From assembly GCF_002741105.1 (NCBI RefSeq), contig NZ_NIQU01000005.1, forward strand, positions 213,149 to 277,148: a stretch of DNA of 64,000 nt. Direction: 5' to 3'. Positions 39,847 through 49,594 of the stretch are shown piece after piece. Under the pieces are notes generated by a model. It was not told the origin of the DNA. It did not search any database and was given only the letters and a program-made list of their open reading frames with translations. Source of the DNA: Pseudomonas sediminis. Its GTDB lineage: Bacteria; Pseudomonadota; Gammaproteobacteria; Pseudomonadales; Pseudomonadaceae. Position 1 is the first letter of the stretch; each line of letters opens with the position of its first letter. Made by a program: the position numbers and the translations under genes.

Positions 39847-41177
39847 GTTTTGCTGGGCATAAGATTCCACGGGTATTTGTCGGGCCTGTAGAGATCGCAG
39901 GTATCGCAGGCGCTCTGGTGGAGGGCTTGCGTGCGTTGCATGTTGATGCACAGCTCATGCTCTCCATTGCCCACCCGTTCAAATATGGCGATGAATCCCG
40001 TTCGTGGCTGGTCAGGACATGGCAACGTATTGGAGCTGCCCGCAATGCGACAACGCGCGCTAACCTGCTGCGCAAATTGCTGCTGGTGGCTACGCATGAC
40101 CTCTGGGGGTGGCTCGTACTGCTGCGGGTTATCAACCGCTTTGATGCCTTCATCTTCATTTACGGCCAGACCATTACCAACTCGGCTTTTGAACTCTGGT
40201 TGCTCAGGCGCCTGGGGCGAAAGATCGTTTTCGTTTACACCGGCAGCGATAGTCGGCCGCCCTATATGGATGGCGGCTGGTTTCCTGGCCGGGTGGCAGA
40301 TGAACTGCCTTTGCCTACAACATTGCTGAGTACTGTCCGCCGCTGCAAGCGAAAGCTCCGTCTGCACGAGCGCTATGCCGACTATCTGGTTAACTCACCC
40401 GCAACGGCGCACTTCCATGAGCGTCCGTACATTAACTGGTTTGCCTTGGGCATTCCCAGGGCATTGCCTGTCTGCCCCGGGATTGTTCCGCAGGATGCCG
40501 GCAGGCCGGGACCTGTAAGAGTGCTGCACGGGCCGTCGAACCCTCTGGTCAAGGGGACGGCCGAGATTCTTGAGGTGCTGGACCGGCTGCGGCGCAAAGG
40601 GCATTCGATTGAATTGGTGAAAGTTCAGGGCATGCCGAACGAGGTGGTGCTACAGGAACTGGCTCGCTGCGACTTCATCGTCGATCAGCTGTACGCGGAC
40701 ACACCTTTGGCGGCCCTTGCCACCGAAGCGGCTTTTTTTGGTAAGCCGGCCGTTGTCGGGGGCTACTTTGCCGAAGCGATTGAGCAGTGTCTTGAGCCAA
40801 CCGATATTCCGCCGAGCCTGTTTGTTGCGCCGGATGATCTTGAAATGGCCATCGAGCGGTTGGTGGTGGACTCTGCGTTCCGTCTGCAACTGGGTGAGCA
40901 GGCGCGACAGTTTGTCCTGTCTAGCTGGAACCTGAAGGGCGTAGCGGGGCGCTATTTGCAGTTGCTGAATGACGATATTCCCGGCCAGTGGTGGTGTGAT
41001 CCGGCTGCCGTGCGCTATCTGAGTGGATGCGGGCTCCCACAGGGACGCAGCAGAAAACTGGTAGCGTTGCTGCTTGAGCACTTTGGCGCGAGCGCCTTGC
41101 AGGTGCAGGATAAACCCGGTCTGGAACGTGCTCTGGTCGAGTTCGCTCGAGTGGGTGAGGAGCCGGTAGATGCTTAA
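39843..41177 (+). CDS. GT-B glycosyltransferase-like protein
   Basis: A 444-residue protein with a GT-B layout: N-terminal Rossmann part ([19 protein letters not shown]) and C-terminal part with [16 protein letters not shown], then [19 protein letters not shown], the usual donor-binding acidic loop region. A hydrophobic stretch near residues 85-120 may hold it at the membrane. The donor and acceptor are unknown. The TTG start overlaps the previous stop (TTGA); its stop overlaps wzx. Probably one of three transferases that build the repeat unit. Confidence 0.75.
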   Translation: MSFAGHKIPRVFVGPVEIAGIAGALVEGLRALHVDAQLMLSIAHPFKYGDESRSWLVRTWQRIGAARNATTRANLLRKLLLVATHDLWGWLVLLRVINRFDAFIFIYGQTITNSAFELWLLRRLGRKIVFVYTGSDSRPPYMDGGWFPGRVADELPLPTTLLSTVRRCKRKLRLHERYADYLVNSPATAHFHERPYINWFALGIPRALPVCPGIVPQDAGRPGPVRVLHGPSNPLVKGTAEILEVLDRLRRKGHSIELVKVQGMPNEVVLQELARCDFIVDQLYADTPLAALATEAAFFGKPAVVGGYFAEAIEQCLEPTDIPPSLFVAPDDLEMAIERLVVDSAFRLQLGEQARQFVLSSWNLKGVAGRYLQLLNDDIPGQWWCDPAAVRYLSGCGLPQGRSRKLVALLLEHFGASALQVQDKPGLERALVEFARVGEEPVDA

Positions 41178-42627
41178 GGCTGCATTGCGCGACAGCCTCG
41201 TCTACGGCCTGGCGTCGTTGCTGTCCAAGGGCCTGGTGATCTTCCTGCTGCCGCTCTACACCCGCGTGCTGTCACCGGGCGACTATGGCGCCTATGACCT
41301 GCTGATTACCCTAGGGGCGCTGGCCAATCTGGTGGTGGCCCTGGAGATTACCCAGGGCCTGGCGCGTTATTGGGCCGATGCGCCCGAGCCGGCTGCGCGC
41401 AAGCGCCTGGCCAGCACCAGCCTGTGGTTCAGCGTGCTGATGTACGGATTGTTTCTGCTGATCGGCCTGCTGGCTGCGCCGCAGCTCAATGCGCTGGTCC
41501 TGGGGGATGCCCGGTATCTCGATGCGTTTCGCCTGGGGGTCGGCTTCATTGCGGTCAACGGCATCTATTACCTGCTGCTCAACCAGTTCCGCTGGGAGCT
41601 GCGCAGCAAGGCCTATGCACTGGCCAGCGTGGCCTATGCGCTGTTCACGCTGCTGTTTGCCCTGGTCTTCTGCCTGTGGCTGGGCCTTGGGCTGGTCGGG
41701 GTGATGCTGGCCCAGCTAATGGCGGCGCTGCTGGCCGGCCTGCTGTGTTTGTGGCTACTACGGCGGACCTTCGGCTGGCTGTTCGATGCGGGCCAGCTGC
41801 GCGCCATGCTGCGCTTTTCGGCACCGTTGGTGCCGGCCGGCCTGGCGGTTTTCATCAGTCTGTATATCAACCGCTTTGCCCTCAATCACTTCGGCAGCCT
41901 GGAGGATGTGGGGCATTTCGGTATCGGCAGCCGTATCGCCGGCCTTGCGGCGCTGCTGATCCTGGGGATTCAGGCGGCGCTGACGCCGCTGGTCTACCAG
42001 CACTATCGCGAACCGCAGACGCCGGGCCAGATCGCTCGGCTGTTCAGCTGGTTCATGTCGGTGGCACTGGCCGGCTGCCTGTTCCTGGCGCTGTTCGCCC
42101 GCGAGCTGCTAATGCTGTTCGCCACCCCCGAGTTCATGGCCGGTGCGGCGCTGGTGGGGGTGCTGGCGCCGTCGCTACTGCTCTCGCAGATGTACATCTT
42201 CGCGCCGGGCATCGCCATTGCGAAGAAGACCCACTGGCAGCTTTGGGTGACGCTGCTGTCGGCGATGGCCAGCGTGGCCGGTAACTGGCTGCTGGTACCG
42301 CTGTGGGGCATCTGGGGGGCGGCGCTAGCCACCTTGCTGGCATCCTCGCTGTTCTTCCTTTGCTGGTTGTCGCTCAGTCAACGTCTGTACAGAATTCCCT
42401 ATGCCTGGCGGGCGTTGCTGCTGTCGAGCCTGGGTTTCGTGGTGTGCGCCGGGGTTGGCGTGCAGCTTGAGGCAATGGGTCTGGCGCTGCCTCTGACGCT
42501 GTTGCTCAAGGGCCTGCTGATGTGTGTGCTGCTGGGGGTGGTCGTGGTGTGCGGGCTGTTGCCCCTGGCGGACCTGCGGGCCGTGGTGCAGCAACTACGT
42601 CGCTTGGGTGGCTCTGCTCGTGTGTGA
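41170..42627 (+). CDS. wzx: O-unit flippase (Wzx, MOP superfamily)
   Basis: A 485-residue membrane protein with about 12-14 hydrophobic helices. The N-terminal SLVYGLASLLSKGLVIFLLPLYTRVLSPGDYGAYDL region (shown by LLPLYTRVLSPGDYG) is the standard polysaccharide-export flippase signature. It should move undecaprenyl-linked O units to the periplasmic face. The ATG overlaps the previous gene by 8 bases. GC content is high here and the frame has no breaks. Confidence 0.9.
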   Translation: MLKAALRDSLVYGLASLLSKGLVIFLLPLYTRVLSPGDYGAYDLLITLGALANLVVALEITQGLARYWADAPEPAARKRLASTSLWFSVLMYGLFLLIGLLAAPQLNALVLGDARYLDAFRLGVGFIAVNGIYYLLLNQFRWELRSKAYALASVAYALFTLLFALVFCLWLGLGLVGVMLAQLMAALLAGLLCLWLLRRTFGWLFDAGQLRAMLRFSAPLVPAGLAVFISLYINRFALNHFGSLEDVGHFGIGSRIAGLAALLILGIQAALTPLVYQHYREPQTPGQIARLFSWFMSVALAGCLFLALFARELLMLFATPEFMAGAALVGVLAPSLLLSQMYIFAPGIAIAKKTHWQLWVTLLSAMASVAGNWLLVPLWGIWGAALATLLASSLFFLCWLSLSQRLYRIPYAWRALLLSSLGFVVCAGVGVQLEAMGLALPLTLLLKGLLMCVLLGVVVVCGLLPLADLRAVVQQLRRLGGSARV

Positions 42628-42669
42628 TTTGCAAGGCGGGATCGCCTTGTCTTTGGAGATTGGATAGTC

Positions 42670-44556
42670 ATGTGCGGTATCACGGGTGGATGGTGGCCTG
42701 GCCGGCCGGCCACGCTGGATGAGAGGTTGGCCCGGGCGCTGGCGGCGATGCACAGGCGTGGCCCGGATGACCGTGGCTACGAGCTGTACACAAGCCGGGG
42801 CGGGGTGACTGCGCTCGGGCATACGCGGCTTTCAATCATCGATCTTTCTGCGGCAGGGCATCAGCCTATGCAGTCGCAGGACAAGGCCGTGTCGATCGTT
42901 TTCAATGGCGAGATCTACAACTACCGCGAGCTGCGCGCAGAGCTGGAGCCGCTGGGGCATCGCTTCGTCTCCGGTTCGGACACCGAGGTGCTACTGGCTG
43001 CCTGGCGTCAGTGGGGGCGCGCGTGTCTGCCGCGGCTGGTGGGCATGTTTGCTTTTGCAGTGTTCGACAGCGCGCGGGGTAGCCTGACCTGCGTGCGCGA
43101 TGCCTTTGGCATCAAGCCGTTCTTCTACACCCGCGAGCAGGGCAGCTTCCTGTTCGCTTCCGAGGTGGCGGCGATCAAGGCGCTCAAGCAGGAGCGGGTG
43201 CAACTGGACTGGCAGCGCGCCTACGACTACCTGGTGCATGCCGACTACGACAGTGGCGCGCACAGCTTCCTCGATGGCGTGCTGCACCTGTTGCCCGGCC
43301 ACCTGGTCGAACTGGATCTGGCTTCTGGTGCGCTGGGTGAGCCGCATCGCTGGTGGACGCCATGCATCGAGGAACGCAGCGACCTCAGCTTGGCCGATGC
43401 AACCGAGCAGTTGCGCGAGCGCTTTCTGGCCAGTGTACGCCTGCATCTGCGCAGCGATGTGCCGTTGGGCGCGGCGCTGTCCGGCGGCATTGATTCATCG
43501 GCGGTGGTCTGCGCCATGCGTCATGTGGAGCCGGACCTGCCGATCAACACTTTCAGCTACATCGCCCATGGCAGCGCGATGTCCGAAGAAGTGTGGGTGG
43601 ACCGGGTCAACCAGCATGTCGGGGCCCGGCCGCACAAGGTGAAGGTCAGCGGCGACGAGTTGGCCCGCGATTTGGACGACATGATCGCCGCGCAGGGCGA
43701 GCCTTTCGGCAGTACCAGCATCTACGCTCAGTACCGAGTATTCCAACTGGCCCGCGAGCAGGGCGTGACCGTGACCCTGGACGGACAGGGCGCCGACGAG
43801 ATGCTGGCCGGCTATAACGGTTATCCGGGGCAGCGCCTGCGCAGCCTGCTGGAAAAAGGCCGACTGGCCGAGGCCTGGCACTTTCTCGACCAGTGGGCGC
43901 GCTGGCCGGGGCGCAGCCGTATGGCCGGAGCCAAACGCGCGGCGGCGGAAATGAGCCAGGGCGCGCTCTACGATGTCCTGCGCCGGCTCAACGGTATGGA
44001 CAGCCTGCCGCGCTGGATTCGTTCGGCGTCGCTGGAGGAGCGCGGTATCATCCGTCGCTACCCGCGCCAGCTCGCTCAGGCCGGCAGTGCCGGGCGGCGG
44101 GTGATGGCCGAGCTGGTCCTGTGCCTCACTCAGCGCGGGCTACCGGCGCTGCTACGCCATGGTGATCGCAACTCGATGCGTTTTTCGGTTGAGAGTCGTG
44201 TGCCATTTCTCACCCTGGACATGGTCGAGCTGGCGTTGTCGATGCCCGAGTCCTACCTGATTTCCCCGCAGGGCGAGACCAAGCACATTTTCCGTGCAGC
44301 CATGCGAGGAATAGTGCCGGATGATATTCTCGACCGCCGCGACAAGATCGGCTTCGCCACGCCCGAACAGGAATGGCTGTTGGGCATGACCGGCCAGGTG
44401 CGCAACTGGCTCGCCGAAGACCTGCAGCTACCGTTCCTCGACCAGGCAGCCATGCTGGCCGAGTTCGACCGCGTGGTGGCGGGCCGGCAGGCGTTTTCCT
44501 GGCAGGTCTGGCGCTGGATCAATTTCTGTCGTTGGTATCGCACGTTCATGGGCTAG
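42670..44556 (+). CDS. Asparagine-synthase-like amidotransferase (sugar amidation)
   Basis: A 628-residue glutamine amidotransferase. C2 in MCGITGG is the glutaminase nucleophile; RRGPDDRGYE and FNGEIYNYRELR complete the N-terminal domain. The synthetase domain has the PP-loop SGGIDSSAVV (about residue 272). In O-antigen loci such enzymes (WbpS type in P. aeruginosa O6, from memory) convert a hexuronic acid carboxylate to an amide. ManNAc3NAcA from the wbpA-I module is the obvious candidate. GGAG lies 8 bases upstream of the ATG. Confidence 0.88.
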   Translation: MCGITGGWWPGRPATLDERLARALAAMHRRGPDDRGYELYTSRGGVTALGHTRLSIIDLSAAGHQPMQSQDKAVSIVFNGEIYNYRELRAELEPLGHRFVSGSDTEVLLAAWRQWGRACLPRLVGMFAFAVFDSARGSLTCVRDAFGIKPFFYTREQGSFLFASEVAAIKALKQERVQLDWQRAYDYLVHADYDSGAHSFLDGVLHLLPGHLVELDLASGALGEPHRWWTPCIEERSDLSLADATEQLRERFLASVRLHLRSDVPLGAALSGGIDSSAVVCAMRHVEPDLPINTFSYIAHGSAMSEEVWVDRVNQHVGARPHKVKVSGDELARDLDDMIAAQGEPFGSTSIYAQYRVFQLAREQGVTVTLDGQGADEMLAGYNGYPGQRLRSLLEKGRLAEAWHFLDQWARWPGRSRMAGAKRAAAEMSQGALYDVLRRLNGMDSLPRWIRSASLEERGIIRRYPRQLAQAGSAGRRVMAELVLCLTQRGLPALLRHGDRNSMRFSVESRVPFLTLDMVELALSMPESYLISPQGETKHIFRAAMRGIVPDDILDRRDKIGFATPEQEWLLGMTGQVRNWLAEDLQLPFLDQAAMLAEFDRVVAGRQAFSWQVWRWINFCRWYRTFMG

Positions 44557-44617
44557 GCAGTCCGATGGACGGCATCAATCCTTTTACCCTCGGTTGTTCA
44601 TCAGTTAGGCGTGTGGC

Positions 44618-45922
44618 GTGAAGATCCTCATTATTTCCAGTTACTTTGGCCCGGAAACCTCCGTTGGCGTGCTCAGGGTCAACGCGTTCGCTAACCACTG
44701 GTCTCGCCAGGGTCATGACGTGCATGTGCTGACCATGCCTTTCACCGGGGAGTTACCCGCCGGACTCAGGGACAACCCGCGTGTTCACGTACAGCAGATC
44801 GCCCCCTGGCTGATTCGCGGTGGCCAGGCAGGTGGTGTCCAAGGCTATTCCAAGGGGGTGAAGGGCTGGCGCCGGGCGCTTCTGTCCTTTCAGTACTGGC
44901 TCAAGCGCCGGTTGCTGAGTAATTACCTCGATCCGCGGGTGCTCTGGTGGCCGCGCGCGGCGCTGGTCGGGCGGAGCCTGCTGCGTGAACAGCACTTCGA
45001 CCTGCTCTATTCGACGGTACCGTCTTACACCGCGCACTCTGCGGCGGCCTTGATCAAGCAGGCGAACCGACAGCTGTTCTGGGTCGCCGACTATCGCGAT
45101 CTGTGGGCAGGCAACCCGATCTTTCCCGGCTGTGCACCGGTGCGGGCCTTCGAGCGCCGGCACGAGCGCATGGTACTGGCCCGCGCCGACCTGATCTGTT
45201 CGATCAATGCGCCGTTGCTGCAGGAATTGCGTGAACTGCATGGTCCGCGCGACTACCTGGAACTGCCCAACGGCTTCGAGGATAACGAGGTTGACGTGTT
45301 CCGCAATGCGGCTCGGGTCAGCCTGCCGGCAAAGGTGAACATCGTCTATGCCGGGAGCATACTGCCAGGCCTGCAGAATCCAACCCCGCTGTTTTTGGCA
45401 ATTCGTCAACTGGTGACTGAAGGGCTGCTGGCCGAGGGCGACCTGGCCATCTCTTTCTATGGGGACTATGCCGCGCTGGACGACTTCCCGGTTGCCCGCG
45501 ATCCGCTTGTGGCGCCTTTCGTAAGACTCGGCGGCAAGGTGCCCCGGCAGGAAATCCTGGCGGTGCAGAAAAGCGCTGACTTCCTGCTCTTCCTCGGTTC
45601 GCAGCCAGTAGCTGATGGTGTCGGTTCGACCAAGGGTGTGGTCAGCGGCAAGATCTTCGAGTACCTGATATCTGGCACCGAGGTGCTGGCCGTGGGTGTT
45701 ACCGATGACATGTTGGTAGCGGACATGCTGCGCCAAGCAGCTGTCGGCACCCATTATGCCGCTGACGTGGCGCGGATTAGGCAGCGCCTGCTGGCTGCCG
45801 TTCAGGGCGAAACGGCCAAGGTGCAACCGAATATGGACTACCTTGACCCGTTCAGACGCAGCGTCCAGGCTGCCGTGCTGCTGGATCAGGTGAGAACCCT
45901 CAAGGGTGGCGATCGCCCATGA
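44618..45922 (+). CDS. Glycosyltransferase family 4
   Basis: A 434-residue GT-B protein: ILIISSYFGPETSVGVLRVNAFANHW near the start (core YFGPETSVG), YADRDLW-type VADYRDLWAG, and a C-terminal GKIFEYLISGTEVLAVG donor-site segment. The start is GTG at 44618, 61 bases after the amidotransferase. Its donor cannot be read from sequence. It overlaps the next transferase by four bases. Confidence 0.85.
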   Translation: MKILIISSYFGPETSVGVLRVNAFANHWSRQGHDVHVLTMPFTGELPAGLRDNPRVHVQQIAPWLIRGGQAGGVQGYSKGVKGWRRALLSFQYWLKRRLLSNYLDPRVLWWPRAALVGRSLLREQHFDLLYSTVPSYTAHSAAALIKQANRQLFWVADYRDLWAGNPIFPGCAPVRAFERRHERMVLARADLICSINAPLLQELRELHGPRDYLELPNGFEDNEVDVFRNAARVSLPAKVNIVYAGSILPGLQNPTPLFLAIRQLVTEGLLAEGDLAISFYGDYAALDDFPVARDPLVAPFVRLGGKVPRQEILAVQKSADFLLFLGSQPVADGVGSTKGVVSGKIFEYLISGTEVLAVGVTDDMLVADMLRQAAVGTHYAADVARIRQRLLAAVQGETAKVQPNMDYLDPFRRSVQAAVLLDQVRTLKGGDRP

Positions 45923-47130
45923 GGATTCTCGTACTGACGCAGTACTTCTGGCCGGAAAGCTTCATCATCAACGACATCGTGCGTACGCTCGACGAGCAGG
46001 GGCACGAGGTGATAGTAGCCACCGGCAAGCCCAACTATCCCGACGGCAAGGTCTTCGATGGTTACCGTGCTGCGGGTACCCAGCGTGAACGGTACCTGGG
46101 GCGTATCGAGGTGCTGCGGGTGCCGCTGTGGCCGCGTGGGCAGGGGGGCGCGAAGAATCTGATCCTCAATTACCTGTCCTTTGTATTCAGCGGTCTGCTG
46201 TGTCTACCCTGGATGCTACGTGGTCGTGAGTTCGACGCCATCCTGGTATTCGCCCCATCACCAATTACCCAGGCGATCCCGGCGATCCTGCTCAAATGGT
46301 TGAAGCGGGCGAAACTGGCTCTGTGGGTGCAAGACCTCTGGCCTGAGAGCCTCTCAGCCACAGGCTTTGTGCGTAACTCTTACCTGCTGCGTGCAGTAGG
46401 CTGGATGGTGCGCGGTATCTACCATCAGTGCGACACGTTACTCGTGCAGTCACGGGCTTTCGTCGAACCGGTGGCGCACTACGCTGACCGCGCGAAGGTT
46501 CAGTACTACCCCAACTCCATGGATATAAGCAGTTCGAAGGCTGTGGTGCCGGTGCCGAGCGAGTTGCTTGAGTTGCTCGAGAAATATTTCTGCGTTGTTT
46601 TCGCCGGTAACCTGGGGACGGCACAGGCGCTGGAAACCATCGTGCAGGCGGCGGTTCATCTGCGAGATGATCCGCATATCCGTCTGGTTCTGGTGGGCAG
46701 CGGTAGCCGCCTGTCCTGGCTCAAGGCGCAGCAGCAGGTGCACGGCCTGGATAATCTGGTACTGCCGGGGCGTTTCCCCATGGAGGCGATGCCACAGATC
46801 TTCGAGCGCGCTTCGGCCCTGCTGGTATCGCTGAACAACGAACCGGCTTTTGCACAGACCATCCCCAGTAAAATTCAGGCTTACCTGGCCGCCGGACGGC
46901 CGATCCTGGCCTGCATGAACGGCGAGGGTGCCCGAGTGGTCTGCGAGGCGCGCGCCGGTCTAGCTTCGCCGGCCGGGCAGGTCCTGCCGCTGGTGGCCAA
47001 CATTCGCCGTCTGCATGCGCTGAAAGACAGCGAGCGTGCAGTTATGGGTGGTTCTGGGCGGGCATATTTCGATGCCCACTTCGAGATGACCAGTCAGGTG
47101 CGCCGACTGGCAGAGTTGCTAAACGCTTGA
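45919..47130 (+). CDS. Glycosyltransferase family 4, WbuB-like
   Basis: A 403-residue GT4 enzyme: LVLTQYFWPESFIINDIV, VQDLWPESLSATG and SKIQAYLAAGRPILACMNGEGA. The opening and the QDLWPES motif are those of WbuB/WbpH-type transferases; WbuB transfers L-FucNAc in E. coli O26. That would fit the L-sugar module at 51053-54106, but donor assignment is inference. The ATG overlaps the upstream stop. Confidence 0.85.
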   Translation: MRILVLTQYFWPESFIINDIVRTLDEQGHEVIVATGKPNYPDGKVFDGYRAAGTQRERYLGRIEVLRVPLWPRGQGGAKNLILNYLSFVFSGLLCLPWMLRGREFDAILVFAPSPITQAIPAILLKWLKRAKLALWVQDLWPESLSATGFVRNSYLLRAVGWMVRGIYHQCDTLLVQSRAFVEPVAHYADRAKVQYYPNSMDISSSKAVVPVPSELLELLEKYFCVVFAGNLGTAQALETIVQAAVHLRDDPHIRLVLVGSGSRLSWLKAQQQVHGLDNLVLPGRFPMEAMPQIFERASALLVSLNNEPAFAQTIPSKIQAYLAAGRPILACMNGEGARVVCEARAGLASPAGQVLPLVANIRRLHALKDSERAVMGGSGRAYFDAHFEMTSQVRRLAELLNA

Positions 47131-47175
47131 ATTCAAAGATGCGTTCGAAGGCGAACGTAAATTAAAGGCTGACTA

Positions 47176-49587
47176 ATGAGTTTGCTGCTTTACCCCGCCG
47201 CCTTCATGGCTAACACCTTCGCCATGATGCTGGTAATGATCGGCCTGAGCCTGTTTGGCAAACCGGAGTTGGCGGCAGACTTCGGTCTGATTCACGGTGC
47301 CACTGTGGCGCTTTTCTACGCCTTCTCTGGCAATGCGCGCAGTCTGATCCTGGCCGAGTCCGGCGAGGTCGGCGCGGCGGGCATCCTCCGACTGCGTCTG
47401 CTGATGCTGCTGCCGCTGGGTGTCCTGGCCTTCATGCTGTGCATTGGCATGGTTGACGGTGGCTGGCTATTCGTGCTGCTGCTGGTGGTGCGGCGAGCTG
47501 CAGAGTGGCTGGCGGAAATCTTCCTCAGTGAGCAGGAGCTGCATCATCATGGCGGCGCGGCGCTTCGCTTTCTGCTGATCCAGGGTTGCCTGAGTCTGGC
47601 ATTGCTGCTGGCGCTGCTCGATGGCGGCGTCCTGGCGCTGCCGGCGACCCTGTTCTGGAGCTTGTCGCCACTGATCGGCTGCATTAGCCTCGGCCTACTT
47701 AGCCGGGCCTTGCTTCACTCCATGCCACTGTTGTCAAGCATCCGCCAGCTGTTGCCGCACTTCGGCTCGACTGCGGTCATTGGCGTCTCGGTGTATGTGT
47801 TCCGCCTTTTCATCCTGCTGGTGGCAGACAAGCAGGTGGCCGGTGACCTGTTCTCGGCCTTTGCGCTGGGCGGCATTCTCGGCGCGGTATTCTCCCATGC
47901 GCTGGGGCCGACCATGGTGCGTCACGAGCAGCGTTCGGCCAGGTCGGGGCGCCTGGTGCTGCTGTTCAACCTGGTGCTGGTGTCGCTGCTGTTGGCAGGG
48001 GGGGGGCTGGTGGCACTGGTATGGACCCTGCCGCAGTTACTCGACTGGACTCACAAGGGCCAGCTGTTCTGGTTGGCAGTGGGCTGCTCGCTGGCGGGTG
48101 GCGTGGTCATGGTGCTGGCGCAGCGCATTCGCCTGCGCATTATCCAGGACGATGTCGGCGGAGATGTATTCGGCTCTGACATCCTGGCGAACATCCTGCT
48201 GGTGGCGAGTATTCCGTTCGTTTTCTACGGCCTGGGGGTGAATGCCCTGGCGCTGCTGTATCTGCTCGGTGCGCTGCTGTCGTGGGTGTTCTACGCCAGT
48301 GAGCGGCACGGCCTGCTGCCTCAGCGTGACCGCGGCTGGTTTAGCCAGCGGCGCCTGCTGCTGCTGATTGCACTGGTAATTTTCCTGCCGGTGTTCTTCC
48401 AGCTGCAGGGCGGCATTTTCCGCGATCCATCGGGCAGCTTCAGCAGTGGCGGAGTGCTGGCATTGCTACCGATCCCAATGTCGGTGCTCGCCTGCTACCT
48501 GGGGATGGTACTACTTGGCGGCTATTCGCATGCACGGCTGGCGCTGCTGAGCCTGTTTTTCGTGTTCATCAGCATGCTGCTGACCAGCATGCTGCTGGGG
48601 CTGGGGACCACCGGGGAGGGGCGGCTGAAGCTGATCCTGCTGATCCAGTACATCCTGCCGATGTTCGCCCTGGTTCTCGGGCAGCAGTTCGGCGGGCGTG
48701 AGGATGCCCTGGAGCTGTTGGCGCGCGCGACCCTACTGGTGCTGCTGGCGATCGTGCCGCTGCAGCTGCTGACCACGCTGCTGGCCGACAGCCTGACGCT
48801 GTCGCCTTCGCTGCGGCTGTTCAGTATATACCAGCATCTGCAGTACGTTCCGGTGCTATTTGTGGCGGCCTATGTGCTGGCGCTGTTCAGCCTGTGGGAG
48901 CGCGCAGGCATGCACGGTTGGCTGCAGGGGCTGACGCTGGCGATGGGGGGCTACGTGGTGCTGTCTTGGTCGCTGCTGGCTGGCCTGCTGTTTGCGCTCG
49001 GGCTGGTGCTGTTCCTGCTGCAGCAGCATAGGCATGATGGCCGCACCTTGCGCCGGCTGGCGCTTCCGCTGCTTGCGCTCGCGGGCGCCCTGCTGGCGCT
49101 CTGGCATGTTCGTACGCTGCTGCATGGGGAAGGGCCGGCGCCGCTTTCGGCTTCAGCTGATTTGTTGATGCAGGAAATGGAAGGGCGGGTCGGTTACCTG
49201 GAGCGCTGGACTTTTTACATCGATGGCATCGCTGGCAGCTGGGCCAGTGCCCTGTTCGGGCATCCCCAGCCGCCAGCGCGTGATCTGTACCCGAGTGCAC
49301 TGAACTATTACCTCGACTTCGCCTACAACTTCGGCCTGCTCGGGTTGCTACCGCTGTTGCTGCTGGCGCTGTACAGCCTGGCAGCGGTGCTGCGGCGCTG
49401 GCGTAAGTTCTGGGCCAGTACTCCGGCCCTGGGGCTGGCGCTGGTGGTCATCTTCATGCTCACGCTCGACAGTGCCTTCAAGGTTGGCCTGCGCCAGCCG
49501 TACTCTGGCGTGATCATGTTCTTTCTCTGGGGGCTGCTGTTGGTTCAGTTTGCGCGCCCAGCGGCTTTCAACGAAAAGGATGTCTGA
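47176..49587 (+). CDS. Large membrane protein: flippase-like half fused to polymerase/ligase-like half
   Basis: An 803-residue protein with some 22-25 predicted hydrophobic helices. Residues 1 to about 385 resemble a MOP-type flippase (SVYVFRLFILLVADKQVAG, then FALGGILGAVFSHALGPTM). Residues from about 390 resemble an O-antigen polymerase/ligase: a short-loop rich first part, a larger extracytoplasmic loop (about 660-715, RVGYLERWTFYIDGIAGSW onward) and the YYLDFAYNFGLLGLLPLL segment that recalls the Wzy_C/WaaL HN..L...GLIGL block, though the His is absent. The frame is open throughout. AAAGGC precedes the ATG by 7 bases. The domain split is by eye and needs structure prediction. Confidence 0.65.
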   Translation: MSLLLYPAAFMANTFAMMLVMIGLSLFGKPELAADFGLIHGATVALFYAFSGNARSLILAESGEVGAAGILRLRLLMLLPLGVLAFMLCIGMVDGGWLFVLLLVVRRAAEWLAEIFLSEQELHHHGGAALRFLLIQGCLSLALLLALLDGGVLALPATLFWSLSPLIGCISLGLLSRALLHSMPLLSSIRQLLPHFGSTAVIGVSVYVFRLFILLVADKQVAGDLFSAFALGGILGAVFSHALGPTMVRHEQRSARSGRLVLLFNLVLVSLLLAGGGLVALVWTLPQLLDWTHKGQLFWLAVGCSLAGGVVMVLAQRIRLRIIQDDVGGDVFGSDILANILLVASIPFVFYGLGVNALALLYLLGALLSWVFYASERHGLLPQRDRGWFSQRRLLLLIALVIFLPVFFQLQGGIFRDPSGSFSSGGVLALLPIPMSVLACYLGMVLLGGYSHARLALLSLFFVFISMLLTSMLLGLGTTGEGRLKLILLIQYILPMFALVLGQQFGGREDALELLARATLLVLLAIVPLQLLTTLLADSLTLSPSLRLFSIYQHLQYVPVLFVAAYVLALFSLWERAGMHGWLQGLTLAMGGYVVLSWSLLAGLLFALGLVLFLLQQHRHDGRTLRRLALPLLALAGALLALWHVRTLLHGEGPAPLSASADLLMQEMEGRVGYLERWTFYIDGIAGSWASALFGHPQPPARDLYPSALNYYLDFAYNFGLLGLLPLLLLALYSLAAVLRRWRKFWASTPALGLALVVIFMLTLDSAFKVGLRQPYSGVIMFFLWGLLLVQFARPAAFNEKDV

Positions 49588-49594
49588 GGAATTT

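Noticed and set aside
41370..42284. A 304-codon plus-strand frame overlapping wzx
   Set aside because: Out-of-frame with a well-supported flippase; Ala/Gly/Arg-rich product typical of frame shadows.
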